From NCBI GenBank assembly GCA_905197685.1, contig CAJJZS010000004.1:62001-126000 (forward strand): DNA of 64,000 nucleotides, given 5' to 3'. Of the stretch, positions 41,815 to 51,325 are shown piece by piece. The translations under genes were made by a program, and so were the position numbers. The notes below the pieces were generated by a model. That model made no database searches, had not been told where the DNA came from, and saw only the letters and a list, made by a program, of their open reading frames with translations. The stretch's first letter is position 1. Each line of letters starts with the position of its first letter. This DNA is from an uncultured Oscillospiraceae bacterium. GTDB taxonomy: Bacteria > Bacillota > Clostridia > Oscillospirales > Ruminococcaceae.

Positions 41815-44800
41815 ATGGTGAATGTTAAGCCGGTACATCTGGGTAAAAATGTTCGAATGAGCTTTTCTCGGATTAATGAGGTTTTGGAAATGCCAAACCT
41901 GATTGAAGTGCAGAAAAACTCCTACAAATGGTTTCTTGAGGAGGGATTAAAGGAAGTATTCAAAGATATTTCCGAAATTTCAGACTATCAGGGCAATCTG
42001 GTTCTTGACTTTATCGACTACCGTCTTGACGAAACCCCAAAATACACCATTGAAGAGTGTAAAGAGCGCGACGCAACCTACGCGGCTCCTCTGCGTGTGC
42101 GCGCAAGCCTGCTGAACAAGGAAACAGGCGAAGTAAAAGAGCAGGACATCTTCATGGGTGATTTTCCGGTGATGACACCAAGCGGTACGTTTATTATCAA
42201 CGGCGCGGAGCGTGTTATCGTTTCTCAGCTGGTTCGTTCCCCGGGCGTGTATTACGGAGTTTCCCGAGATAAAGCCGGAAAAGAGCTTTTCTCGACCACA
42301 GTAATTCCAAACCGTGGCGCATGGCTGGAATATGAAACCGATTCCAACGATGTTTTTTATGTTCGTATTGATAAAAACAGAAAATTGCCGGTAACAACCT
42401 TTATTCGCGCTTTGGGACTTTCCAGCGACGCGCAGATTTTGGAGTTTTTCGGCGATGACCCGCGCATTGTCGCAACCATCGAAAAGGACAGCACCAACAA
42501 CACCGAAGAGGCGCTGCTGGAAGTGTACAGAAAGCTGCGTCCGGGCGAGCCGCCGACAGTAGACAGCGCGCAGTCCCACATCAATGCGCTGTTCTTTGAC
42601 GCAAGAAGATATGACCTGTCCCGTGTAGGACGCTATAAATACAACAAGAAACTGGGAATTGCTTCCAGAATTAACGGTCATATTGTAGCCGAGCCGATTA
42701 TCAACAGCCGTACCGGAGAAGTGATGGCAGAGCCGGACGAGGTTCTGACCCGCGCAAAAGCGGAGGAAATCGAGCGCGCAGGCGTTGATACCGTATTCCT
42801 CAAAGGCGCAGACCGCATCGTTAAAGTAATTTCCAACGGTATGGTCGATATTCTGGACTACATTTCCTGCTATACTCAGGAAGAGCTGGAAGCAATCGAT
42901 GTCAATGAAAAAGTTCGTTTCTCTGTTCTGTGCGAGATTCTGGACAGCTGCAATTCCGATGAAGAGCTGCGTCAGATGATTAAGGAGAGAGTGGACGACT
43001 TAATCCCGAAACATATCATCAAAGACGATATTTTTGCAACCATTAACTATATCTGCTGTCTTGGCAACGGAGTTGGTTCCACCGACGATATCGACCATCT
43101 GGGCAACAGAAGAATCCGTTCTGTCGGCGAGCTGCTTCAGAACCAGTTCAGAATCGGCTTCTCCAGAATGGAACGCGTAATTCGTGAAAGAATGACCACT
43201 CAGGCACAGGATATGGACGTTATCACCCCACAGGCTCTGATTAACATCCGTCCGGTTGTCGCTGCGATTAAAGAGTTTTTCGGCTCTTCTCCGCTGTCTC
43301 AGTTTATGGACCAGAACAACCCTCTGGCAGAGCTGACTCATAAAAGACGTCTTTCTGCGTTGGGTCCCGGCGGTCTTTCCCGTGATCGCGCAGGTTTCGA
43401 GGTTCGTGACGTACATTACAGCCACTACGGAAGAATGTGTCCGGTAGAGACGCCGGAAGGTCCGAACATCGGTTTGATTTCCTATCTGGCAACCTTTGCC
43501 AAAATCAATAAATACGGCTTCATCGAGGCTCCTTACCGCCGCGTAGACAAAGCGACCGGCAAAGTCCTGGACGAAGTAGAATACATGACTGCCGACCGCG
43601 AGGACGAATTTATCGTTGCTCAGGCAAACGAACCGCTCACCGAGGAAAACACCTTTGCAAACAAGATGGTTTCGGTTCGTCACCGCGATATGGTTAAGAT
43701 TGTGGAGCGCGAGCAGGTAGACTACATGGACGTATCTCCGAAGATGGTAGTATCCGTTGCAACCGCAATGATTCCGTTCCTTGAGAACGACGATACCAAC
43801 CGAGCTTTGATGGGTGCGAACATGCAGCGTCAGGCAGTTCCGCTTCTCAAGACCGAAAACCCGATTGTCGGTACCGGTATGGAATATAAAGCGGCGGTAG
43901 ACTCCGGAGTTTGCGTTGTTTCCGATGTAAACGGTGTGGTTGACCGCGTAGACGCAAACAAGATTGTTGTAAGAACCGATGACGGCGAACTCAAAACGTT
44001 TAATGTAATTAAGTTCCTGCGTTCCAACCAGGGTACCTGCTTTAATCAGCGCCCGATTGTCAGCGCAGGCGAAAGAGTCAGCGTCGGTCAGGTACTGGCA
44101 GACGGTCCGGCTACCTGCAACGGCGAAATCTCGCTGGGTAAAAACGCGCTGATCGGCTTTATGACCTGGGAAGGTTACAACTACGAGGACGCGGTACTTC
44201 TGAATGAAAGAATGGTTCGCGATGACGTTTATACCTCCATTCATATTGAGGAACATGAAATCGAAGCGCGCGACACCAAGCTCGGTCCGGAAGAGATTAC
44301 CCGTGACATTCCAAACGTCGGCGAAGATGCGCTGAGAGAACTGGACGAGCGCGGAATTATCCGCATCGGCGCCGAGGTTCACTCCGGTGATATTCTGGTC
44401 GGCAAGGTTACACCGAAGGGTGAAACCGAACTGAACGCAGAAGAAAGACTGCTCCGTGCAATCTTCGGCGAAAAAGCAAGAGAAGTTCGTGATACCTCCC
44501 TGCGTGTTCCACACGGCGAATACGGTATCATTGTTGATGTAAAAGTATTTACCAGAGAAAATTCCGACGAGCTTTCTCCGGGCGTAAACATGGTGGTACG
44601 CTGCTACATCGCTCAGAAGCGTAAGATTTCTGTCGGCGATAAGATGGCGGGACGCCACGGAAACAAGGGTGTTGTTTCCAGAATCCTGCCGCAGGAGGAT
44701 ATGCCGTTCTTGGCAGACGGACGTCCGCTGGACATCGTGCTCAACCCTCTGGGCGTACCTTCCCGTATGAATATCGGTCAGGTATTGGAAGTGCATCTCG

Positions 44801-45555
44801 GACGCGCCGCATCTGAGTTGGGCTGGAAGATTATGACACCGGTATTTGACGGCGCAAACGAAAACGATATTAAAGAGTGCCTGGAAATGGCAGGACTGCG
44901 CGGCGACGGTAAGACCACCGTTTATGACGGACGTACCGGCGAGCCGTTCGACAATCCGGTTACTGTCGGTTATATGTACTACCTCAAACTGCATCACCTG
45001 GTAGACGATAAGATTCATGCTCGTTCTACCGGTCCGTACTCTCTGGTAACACAGCAGCCGTTGGGCGGTAAAGCTCAGTTCGGTGGTCAGCGTTTCGGTG
45101 AGATGGAGGTTTGGGCTCTGGAGGCATACGGCGCAGCTTACACCCTGCAGGAAATCCTGACTGTGAAGTCGGACGATGTCATCGGACGTGTTAAGACCTT
45201 CGAGGCAATCGTAAAGGGTAAGAATGTTCCGAAGCCGGGTATTCCGGAATCCTTCAAGGTACTGATTAAAGAGCTTCAGTCCCTGTCGCTGGATGTTAAG
45301 GTACTGGATAAAAACAACGAAGAAATCGACCTCAAACAAGACCTGGACGATGATATGGGCTTTAACGGCAACGAACATTACCAGGAAGAGGACGACGGAA
45401 CAAAATTTGAAAGCGAAACTGTCGCTCTGGATTCCGAATTTGAGGACAGCTTTGCAATGGAGCATCCCGACCTGCAGGACGATGATGATTTCGGCGGTCT
45501 GCTGGACGAATTCTCCGATTTTGGAATTGATGATGACAGTGATGATAATATGTAA
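41815..45555 (+). CDS. rpoB: RNA polymerase beta subunit
   Basis: 1246 residues from the chosen ATG. The protein has the standard RpoB blocks, including the rifampicin region (QFMDQNNPLAELTHKRRLSALGPGGLSRDRA) with the residues of rifampicin-sensitive enzymes, and GDKMAGRHGNKG near the active site. The C-terminal conserved region is followed by a long Asp/Glu-rich tail (about the last 80 residues, from 45320), longer than in E. coli. ATG at 41815 is preferred because TTGGAGTGG is well spaced; a GTG at 41803 overlaps that site. rpoC follows after 21 bases. Confidence 0.98.
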   Translation: MVNVKPVHLGKNVRMSFSRINEVLEMPNLIEVQKNSYKWFLEEGLKEVFKDISEISDYQGNLVLDFIDYRLDETPKYTIEECKERDATYAAPLRVRASLLNKETGEVKEQDIFMGDFPVMTPSGTFIINGAERVIVSQLVRSPGVYYGVSRDKAGKELFSTTVIPNRGAWLEYETDSNDVFYVRIDKNRKLPVTTFIRALGLSSDAQILEFFGDDPRIVATIEKDSTNNTEEALLEVYRKLRPGEPPTVDSAQSHINALFFDARRYDLSRVGRYKYNKKLGIASRINGHIVAEPIINSRTGEVMAEPDEVLTRAKAEEIERAGVDTVFLKGADRIVKVISNGMVDILDYISCYTQEELEAIDVNEKVRFSVLCEILDSCNSDEELRQMIKERVDDLIPKHIIKDDIFATINYICCLGNGVGSTDDIDHLGNRRIRSVGELLQNQFRIGFSRMERVIRERMTTQAQDMDVITPQALINIRPVVAAIKEFFGSSPLSQFMDQNNPLAELTHKRRLSALGPGGLSRDRAGFEVRDVHYSHYGRMCPVETPEGPNIGLISYLATFAKINKYGFIEAPYRRVDKATGKVLDEVEYMTADREDEFIVAQANEPLTEENTFANKMVSVRHRDMVKIVEREQVDYMDVSPKMVVSVATAMIPFLENDDTNRALMGANMQRQAVPLLKTENPIVGTGMEYKAAVDSGVCVVSDVNGVVDRVDANKIVVRTDDGELKTFNVIKFLRSNQGTCFNQRPIVSAGERVSVGQVLADGPATCNGEISLGKNALIGFMTWEGYNYEDAVLLNERMVRDDVYTSIHIEEHEIEARDTKLGPEEITRDIPNVGEDALRELDERGIIRIGAEVHSGDILVGKVTPKGETELNAEERLLRAIFGEKAREVRDTSLRVPHGEYGIIVDVKVFTRENSDELSPGVNMVVRCYIAQKRKISVGDKMAGRHGNKGVVSRILPQEDMPFLADGRPLDIVLNPLGVPSRMNIGQVLEVHLGRAASELGWKIMTPVFDGANENDIKECLEMAGLRGDGKTTVYDGRTGEPFDNPVTVGYMYYLKLHHLVDDKIHARSTGPYSLVTQQPLGGKAQFGGQRFGEMEVWALEAYGAAYTLQEILTVKSDDVIGRVKTFEAIVKGKNVPKPGIPESFKVLIKELQSLSLDVKVLDKNNEEIDLKQDLDDDMGFNGNEHYQEEDDGTKFESETVALDSEFEDSFAMEHPDLQDDDDFGGLLDEFSDFGIDDDSDDNM

Positions 45556-45576
45556 TTAAGGAAGAAGGGGTCGTAA

Positions 45577-48500
45577 ATGGAATTTAATGTATTCGAGTCT
45601 ATTAAAATCGGCTTGGCTTCTCCGGAAAAAATCAGGGAATGGTCTTACGGTGAGGTAAAAAAACCGGAAACCATCAACTATCGTACCCTGAAACCAGAAC
45701 GTGACGGTCTGTTCTGCGAGCGAATCTTTGGTCCTACCAAAGACTGGGAATGTTACTGCGGAAAATACAAACGCCTGCGCTACAAGGGCAAGGTTTGTGA
45801 ACGCTGCGGCGTTGAGGTAACAAAGTCCAAAGTTCGCCGTGAAAGAATGGGTCACATCGAACTGGCAGCTCCGGTTTCTCATATTTGGTACTTTAAAGGT
45901 ACCTCTTCCAGAATGGGTCTTTTGCTCAATATGTCGCCCAGACTTCTGGAAAAAGTACTGTACTTTGCTTCTTACATTGTAACCGATCCGGGTACAACCA
46001 ATCTGAAAAAATACACTCTTCTTTCTGAAAAAGAATACCGCGATATGCGCGAGGCATATGAGGACGAGTTCCAGGCCGGAATGGGCGCGGAAGCAATCAA
46101 AACCCTGCTGGAAGATTTGGACTTGGATCAGCTTTCCAGAGAGTTGAAAGACGAACTGGAAACCCTGCCGATCGGTCAGAAAAGAGCAAGAATCTTAAAA
46201 CGTTTGGAAGTCGTTGAGGCATTCCGCCTCAGCGGCAACAAGCCTTCCTGGATGATTATGGATGTTGTTCCGGTTATTCCGCCGGATATTCGTCCGATGG
46301 TTCAGCTTGACGGCGGACGCTTTGCAACCAGCGATTTAAACGATCTGTACCGCAGAGTGATCAACCGCAACAACCGTCTGAAAAAACTCATCGAGCTGGG
46401 CGCTCCGGACATCATTGTTCGCAACGAGAAAAGAATGTTGCAGGAATCGGTTGACGCTTTGATTGACAACGGTCGTCACGGCAGACCGGTAACCGGTCCG
46501 AACAACCGTCCGCTCAAATCTTTGTCCGATATGCTCAAAGGTAAACAGGGACGTTTCCGTCAGAACCTGCTCGGTAAGCGTGTTGACTACTCCGGACGTT
46601 CGGTAATCGTAGTAGGACCGGACCTGAAGATGTATCAGTGCGGTTTGCCAAAAGAAATGGCTCTCGAGCTGTTTAAACCGTTCGTTATGAAACGCCTGGT
46701 TGACCAGGAAATCGCAACCAACATCAAAAATGCCCGCAAGATGGTGGACAGAGCTTCGATGAAGGAAGTTTGGGATGCGCTGGAAGTTGTAATTAAGAAC
46801 CATCCGGTTCTCTTAAACCGTGCGCCTACCCTGCACCGTCTGGGTATTCAAGCATTTGAACCGATTCTGGTAGAAGGACGCGCAATCCGTCTGCATCCGC
46901 TGGTATGTACCGCATTTAACGCGGACTTCGATGGCGACCAGATGGCAATTCACCTTCCGCTGTCCGCAGAAGCGCAGGCAGAGGCGCGCTTCCTGATGCT
47001 CGCAGCAGGCAACCTGCTCAAACCGTCCGACGGCCGTCCGGTTACCATCCCGACCCAGGATATGATTTTGGGTTCCTACTATCTGACTATGGTTCGTGAT
47101 GACGAGCCGGGCGCAGGTAAGGTATTCCGCAACTTTGACGAAGCGAAGATGGCATACGATACCGGTGTTGTCGGTCTGCACGCTCCGATTAAGGTTCGCG
47201 TATCCAAAGAAATCAACGGGAAGACCATCAGCCGCATTATTGATGCGACAGTCGGTCGTATTATCTTCAATGACCCGATTCCGCAGGATTTGGGCTTTGT
47301 GGACAGAACCGATTCCGAGAAGCAGTTTGACTTGGAAGTTTCCTTCCTGGTTAGAAAGAAAGAGCTCGGAAAAATTATTGATAAATGTATCCGTTCCTGC
47401 GGTACTGTCAGAACCTCCGAGGTTTTGGACCGCATTAAAAATCAGGGCTTTAAGTACTCCACCAAGAGCGGCTTGACCGTTGCGGTACGCGATGCTCTGA
47501 TTCCGGAAAACAAACAGGAACTGATTGCGCAGGCGGACGAAAAGGTAGCTCAGATCAAACGCCAGTATGACAGAGGTCTTATCTCCGACGATGTTCGTTA
47601 TGACCGTGTTATCAAAGTTTGGAACGAAACTACCGATATGGTTAAAAAGGAACTGAGCACCACCTTCGGTGAACGCAACCCAATCTATATGTTTGCGGAT
47701 TCCGGTGCTCGAGGCTCTATGGAACAGATTCGTCAGCTGGCAGGTATGCGAGGACTGATTGCAAATACCTCCGGTAAGGCGATTGAAATCCCGATTAAAT
47801 CCAACTACCGTGAAGGATTAAATATCTTGGAATACTTCCAGTCTTCTCGAGGCGCGCGTAAAGGTCTGGCAGATACCGCTCTGCGTACCGCGGACTCCGG
47901 TTACCTGACCCGCCGACTGGTTGACGTATCTCAGGACGTTATCATTCGCAGCGATGACTGCGGAACCCACGAGGGCATCATGGTATACGATATTGAGGAC
48001 AGCGGACGCGTTATCGAAAGTCTGGCAGAGCGTCTGACCGGTCGTTACCTTGCAGATGATGTTGTTCATCCGCAGACCGGCGAAGTTCTGGCTACCCGTG
48101 AAAAGATGATTGATGAGAAAACCGCTCAGAAGATTGTCGATGCGGGCATTACACAGGTTAAGATTCGTTCTATCCTCAACTGTCAGGCGAAAAAAGGTGT
48201 CTGCGCAAAATGTTACGGCGCAAACCTTGCAAACGGTCAGCCTGTCGGCATCGGTGAGGCAGTCGGCGTTATTTCCGCACAGTCCATCGGTGAGCCGGGT
48301 ACACAGCTTACCATGCGTACCTTCCATACCGGCGGTGTTGCTTCCGCAAGCGATATTACACAGGGTCTTCCGAGGGTTGAAGAGCTGTTCGAGGCAAGAA
48401 AACCGAAGAACGCAGCAATCATCAGCCATGTTTCCGGTGTTGCAAACTTCCGTTTGGATAACAAGGGCGCAAACACAGTAAACATCACCAGCGCGGACGG

Positions 48501-49161
48501 CGAAGTGTTCACCAAGATTGTACCGTTCGACTATAAGATTATTGTCGAAGAAGGTCAGTATGTTGAAAAAGGTCAGCTGATTACCGAGGGTTCTGTGGAA
48601 CCGGGCGAAGTATTGGCTGTCAGCGGCGAACTGGCTGTTCAGGATTACCTGATTAAAGAGGTACAGCGTGTATACCGTACACAGGGTGTAGATATCAACG
48701 ATAAGCACATTGAGGTTATCGTTCGCCAGATGATGAGAAAGGTTCGCATTGACGACGGCGGAGATACCAAGCTGATTACCGGCGCTCTGGTTGATAAGTC
48801 CGAGCTGCGTGAAGCAAACGAGGAACTGCTCGCGCTCGAAGCTCAGGACGGTATCCACCGCAAACCGGCAACCTCTCATGCAGTGCTGATGGGTATCACC
48901 AAAGCATCTTTGGCAACCGATTCCTTTATGTCTGCCGCTTCCTTCCAGGAAACCACCCGTGTCCTGACCGAAGCTGCCATCAAGGGTAAGGTTGACCCGC
49001 TCAGCGGCTTGAAAGAAAACGTTATTATCGGTAAACTGATTCCTGCAGGTACCGGTATTGTAGAATACATTGAACAGGAAGAAGAAGCTCCGCTTGAGGA
49101 AGCAGAAGCAGCGGCAGATGCCATTACCGAAGCTCCCGAAGAAGAAAGCGTTGCAATCTAA
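45577..49161 (+). CDS. rpoC: RNA polymerase beta' subunit
   Basis: 1194 residues. The N-terminal zinc ribbon is CYCGKYKRLRYKGKVCERCG. The catalytic magnesium motif NADFDGDQMA is at about 448-457, the bridge and trigger-loop regions are intact, and the second zinc site is DDCGTHEG...CQAKKGVCAKCYG. The last 35 residues are Glu/Ala-rich and acidic. Co-transcribed with rpoB; the ribosome site is GGAAGAAGGGG. A strong terminator follows. Confidence 0.98.
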   Translation: MEFNVFESIKIGLASPEKIREWSYGEVKKPETINYRTLKPERDGLFCERIFGPTKDWECYCGKYKRLRYKGKVCERCGVEVTKSKVRRERMGHIELAAPVSHIWYFKGTSSRMGLLLNMSPRLLEKVLYFASYIVTDPGTTNLKKYTLLSEKEYRDMREAYEDEFQAGMGAEAIKTLLEDLDLDQLSRELKDELETLPIGQKRARILKRLEVVEAFRLSGNKPSWMIMDVVPVIPPDIRPMVQLDGGRFATSDLNDLYRRVINRNNRLKKLIELGAPDIIVRNEKRMLQESVDALIDNGRHGRPVTGPNNRPLKSLSDMLKGKQGRFRQNLLGKRVDYSGRSVIVVGPDLKMYQCGLPKEMALELFKPFVMKRLVDQEIATNIKNARKMVDRASMKEVWDALEVVIKNHPVLLNRAPTLHRLGIQAFEPILVEGRAIRLHPLVCTAFNADFDGDQMAIHLPLSAEAQAEARFLMLAAGNLLKPSDGRPVTIPTQDMILGSYYLTMVRDDEPGAGKVFRNFDEAKMAYDTGVVGLHAPIKVRVSKEINGKTISRIIDATVGRIIFNDPIPQDLGFVDRTDSEKQFDLEVSFLVRKKELGKIIDKCIRSCGTVRTSEVLDRIKNQGFKYSTKSGLTVAVRDALIPENKQELIAQADEKVAQIKRQYDRGLISDDVRYDRVIKVWNETTDMVKKELSTTFGERNPIYMFADSGARGSMEQIRQLAGMRGLIANTSGKAIEIPIKSNYREGLNILEYFQSSRGARKGLADTALRTADSGYLTRRLVDVSQDVIIRSDDCGTHEGIMVYDIEDSGRVIESLAERLTGRYLADDVVHPQTGEVLATREKMIDEKTAQKIVDAGITQVKIRSILNCQAKKGVCAKCYGANLANGQPVGIGEAVGVISAQSIGEPGTQLTMRTFHTGGVASASDITQGLPRVEELFEARKPKNAAIISHVSGVANFRLDNKGANTVNITSADGEVFTKIVPFDYKIIVEEGQYVEKGQLITEGSVEPGEVLAVSGELAVQDYLIKEVQRVYRTQGVDINDKHIEVIVRQMMRKVRIDDGGDTKLITGALVDKSELREANEELLALEAQDGIHRKPATSHAVLMGITKASLATDSFMSAASFQETTRVLTEAAIKGKVDPLSGLKENVIIGKLIPAGTGIVEYIEQEEEAPLEEAEAAADAITEAPEEESVAI

Positions 49162-49171
49162 CAAAAAATAT

Positions 49172-49206
49172 AAAAAGGCACATCGGCTTGTCCGATGTGC
49201 CTTTTT
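49172..49206 (+). terminator. Terminator after rpoC
   Basis: AAAAAGGCACATCGG pairs with CCGATGTGCCTTTTT around a short loop. Confidence 0.92.
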
Positions 49207-49251
49207 GTCTTGTAAAAAATAAACAATGCCTGAAAATAGAATATGTAATAT

Positions 49252-49281
49252 TTGACAAAAATAAAAGAGAATCGTTTTAAT
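49252..49281 (+). promoter_or_regulatory. Promoter of the two small exported-protein genes
   Basis: TTGACA at 49252-49257 and TTTAAT at 49276-49281, spacer 18. The rest of 49207-49440 is AT-rich with no further gene. Confidence 0.5.
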
Positions 49282-49440
49282 GGCTTGATAAAAAAATAAA
49301 GTTGTCGTATAGTTGAATTATAAAGAAAAAATATATGATTAAAAAAGAATGAATTTTAAATGATAACAATACAAAGAAAAAGGGTGATCGAAAAGGCAAA
49401 GATAGATTGGTATTTTGTAAATACAGAAAGGAAAAATAAA

Positions 49441-49719
49441 ATGAAAAAATGGATTATTTTATCGACAGCAATTATGACATTCAGTATGACTCTTATAGCA
49501 TTGGCATCAGATACGATTTCAAATGAAAATTCCCCGTATTTTTATATTAGCAATCAGGGAGAAATGTATCAGTTATCAAAGAAACAGTATGAAGAGGTGA
49601 CACTTTACCATAATTTGGGAGAAGTAATTCTCAGAGATTCTTTGGAAAAAATCCCTCAAAAATCTTTTATAGAAGTACAATCTGAAAAGGAAGCAGAACC
49701 AACTTATTCTTCTAAGTAG
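49441..49719 (+). CDS. Small exported protein, unknown
   Basis: 92 residues with a signal peptide (MKKWIILSTAIMTFSMTLIALAS, cleavage likely after ALA-S) and a short polar mature part (about 70 residues) containing Tyr and Gln-rich stretches. No family recognised. ATG at 49441 is chosen for AGAAAGGA upstream; an in-frame ATG at 49360 would place the signal peptide internally. It precedes another exported protein gene by 30 bases. Confidence 0.65.
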   Translation: MKKWIILSTAIMTFSMTLIALASDTISNENSPYFYISNQGEMYQLSKKQYEEVTLYHNLGEVILRDSLEKIPQKSFIEVQSEKEAEPTYSSK

Positions 49720-49749
49720 AAAAGATAAAGGAATAAAGGAGGAACAGGC

Positions 49750-50463
49750 ATGAAAAAAAGTTTGCTCATTTTTTTGATAACAGCAATGATGGCAGCGGCG
49801 CCGATACAGAGCTTCGCGGCAGAAGCCGGAACAAAGCCGAATCCTGACATTGGGGTTGAGCAGGAGGAACCGGAAAAACTGCCGGAAAATTCTTTAGAGC
49901 AGACAGATAAAAAGACACGGGAGCTGCAAATGTGGTATCACTCGTTGAGCAAGGAGCAAAAGGAATTTGCAAAAACACAGTTTGAGTTGCAGGAAAGTCA
50001 ACAGTTGCTTGAACAGGGAGAGAAAGACAGAAAAGAAACAGAAGAATTAAAGAATTATCTCCAAAAAAATCTGTCAAAATCTCAGTATACTTATTTGGAA
50101 AACGGAATCGGGACGCTGAAAGTCGGAGTGCCGAGTGCAAAATATATGGCAAAGGTAGAAAGTTTAGTAAATAGCTATGCGGAGCAGAAACAGCTTTCGG
50201 TTTCGGTAGACTATGAACTGTGCAGATACTCTAAGAAAGAATTGGAAAAAGCAAAATCGGAAATAGAAAAAAACAGTGAGTTTACAAAATTAGAACAAAA
50301 TGCTCCGATTCCGATTAAAATTACAAAAGGATATTTGGAATTCTATTGTGTAAAAGGAAAAACGAAAGGATTTGATAATTGGCTCAAAAAGAGCGAATAT
50401 CAGGATATGATTGTTGTAAAAGAAAATCAAAAACCGCTTAATACCGATACGGCAGGCTTGTAA
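49750..50463 (+). CDS. Exported protein, unknown
   Basis: 237 residues. Clear signal peptide with cleavage after SFA-A at about residue 23-24. The mature part has an acidic, Pro-rich start, a charged helical stretch rich in Glu, Lys and Gln (about 50-105, coiled-coil-like), and a C-terminal mixed region ending in a Lys-rich segment. No family recognised. AGGAGGAA upstream. It lies between rpoC and rpsL, where many Firmicutes have a ribosomal L7Ae-like gene instead. Confidence 0.7.
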   Translation: MKKSLLIFLITAMMAAAPIQSFAAEAGTKPNPDIGVEQEEPEKLPENSLEQTDKKTRELQMWYHSLSKEQKEFAKTQFELQESQQLLEQGEKDRKETEELKNYLQKNLSKSQYTYLENGIGTLKVGVPSAKYMAKVESLVNSYAEQKQLSVSVDYELCRYSKKELEKAKSEIEKNSEFTKLEQNAPIPIKITKGYLEFYCVKGKTKGFDNWLKKSEYQDMIVVKENQKPLNTDTAGL

Positions 50464-50636
50464 AATATTTCTCACAAAAAATGATGTCTTGATTTAACGA
50501 AAAACTCCCCCTTTTTCATGTATTTTAGTATAGATAAAGGCAAAATGGGGCAAGTTGAAAGAGAAATGTTTCGCTTTGTATAAGGAAAAGGGCATAAATC
50601 CACGCAAAATTGGTGCAAATGTCGAGCGTAAAATTG

Positions 50637-50665
50637 TTGACAAGCAAGGAATTGAATGATAAAAT
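50637..50665 (+). promoter_or_regulatory. Promoter of the str operon
   Basis: TTGACA at 50637-50642 and TAAAAT at 50660-50665, spacer 17. Transcription would start near 50672, right at the leader hairpin. Confidence 0.75.
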
Positions 50666-50673
50666 ATTTAATT

Positions 50674-50704
50674 GGTAGGGCTTGCCGCAAGGGTTGCCCC
50701 TGCC
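50674..50704 (+). promoter_or_regulatory. GC-rich hairpin at the 5' end of the str transcript
   Basis: GGTAGGG (50674-50680) pairs with CCCTGCC (50698-50704), with an inner CTTG/CAAG stem. It sits at the very start of the transcript, 36 bases before rpsL. It could stabilise the mRNA or bind a ribosomal protein. Confidence 0.55.
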
Positions 50705-50739
50705 GGAAAAATTTCTATACTTTAGCAAGGAGGTGCAAT

Positions 50740-51156
50740 ATGCCAACCTTTAACCAATTAGTTCGTAAAGGCAGAGAGTCTGTTGAGAAAAAGTCCACAG
50801 CTCCGGCTCTTCTGAAAGGATGGAACTCCCTGAAGAGAGAAGCTATCGACCAGAATTCTCCACAGAAACGTGGTGTATGTACTGCAATCAGAACCCAGAC
50901 ACCAAAGAAACCAAACTCCGCGCTGCGTAAAGTTGCCAGAGTAAGACTTTCCAACGGAATCGAAGCTACCGCTTACATTCCGGGTATCGGTCACAACCTT
51001 CAGGAACACTCCGTTGTTCTGATCCGTGGCGGCCGTGTAAAGGACCTCCCTGGTGTTCGTTACCACATCATCCGCGGTACACTCGATACACAGGGTGTAG
51101 CAAACAGAATGCAGAGCCGTTCTAAATACGGTGCAAAACGTCCAAAGAAAAAGTAA
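50740..51156 (+). CDS. rpsL: 30S ribosomal protein S12
   Basis: 138 residues starting MPTFNQLVRKGRE. Hallmarks: TPKKPNSALRKVARVRL (the Lys where streptomycin-resistance changes occur is wild type) and GGRVKDLPGVRYHIIRG with the Asp that RimO methylthiolates. S12 monitors decoding. ATG at 50740 has AAGGAGGTG upstream; the frame stays open further upstream but that part is leader. First gene of the str operon. Confidence 0.98.
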   Translation: MPTFNQLVRKGRESVEKKSTAPALLKGWNSLKREAIDQNSPQKRGVCTAIRTQTPKKPNSALRKVARVRLSNGIEATAYIPGIGHNLQEHSVVLIRGGRVKDLPGVRYHIIRGTLDTQGVANRMQSRSKYGAKRPKKK

Positions 51157-51325
51157 TAAAACCCCGATTGATTTAATTTTGAAAACAAGCGCTCGTGTGA
51201 GCTTTTATATAGCCGGACGCAGGGAATACCTGCAATCGGCATCATAGAAGACTTCACATTGGCAAACGGGAGTTTTGTCACTTTCCGAGTACCTATGAAT
51301 TCAGACTGTGAAGGAGGGAAGCGAA
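51157..51325 (+). promoter_or_regulatory. Structured S12-S7 intergenic leader, candidate S7 autoregulatory site
   Basis: The 169-base gap is far longer than usual and folds well. A small stem GCTC/GAGC lies near 51191-51202. A larger one at 51212-51240 pairs GCCG with CGGC and GCAGG with CCTGC. CTTCACA (51252-51258) can pair with TGTGAAG (51307-51313), right beside the rpsG ribosome site GGAGG, and so could hide it. In E. coli S7 represses translation by binding the S12-S7 gap, so feedback control is plausible here. Confidence 0.5.

Noticed and set aside
43000..45465. 821-codon open frame antisense to rpoB, with similar long antisense frames opposite rpoC, fusA, tuf and the M18 gene
   Set aside because: They mirror strongly biased codon use in highly expressed genes (few TTA, CTA, TCA codons). 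They have no ribosome site and their products are Phe/Val/Asn-rich without any family match.
50656..50739. Upstream in-frame extension of rpsL
   Set aside because: It covers the leader hairpin and lies within the promoter-proximal leader. S12 starts at MPTFNQL with an ideal ribosome site.
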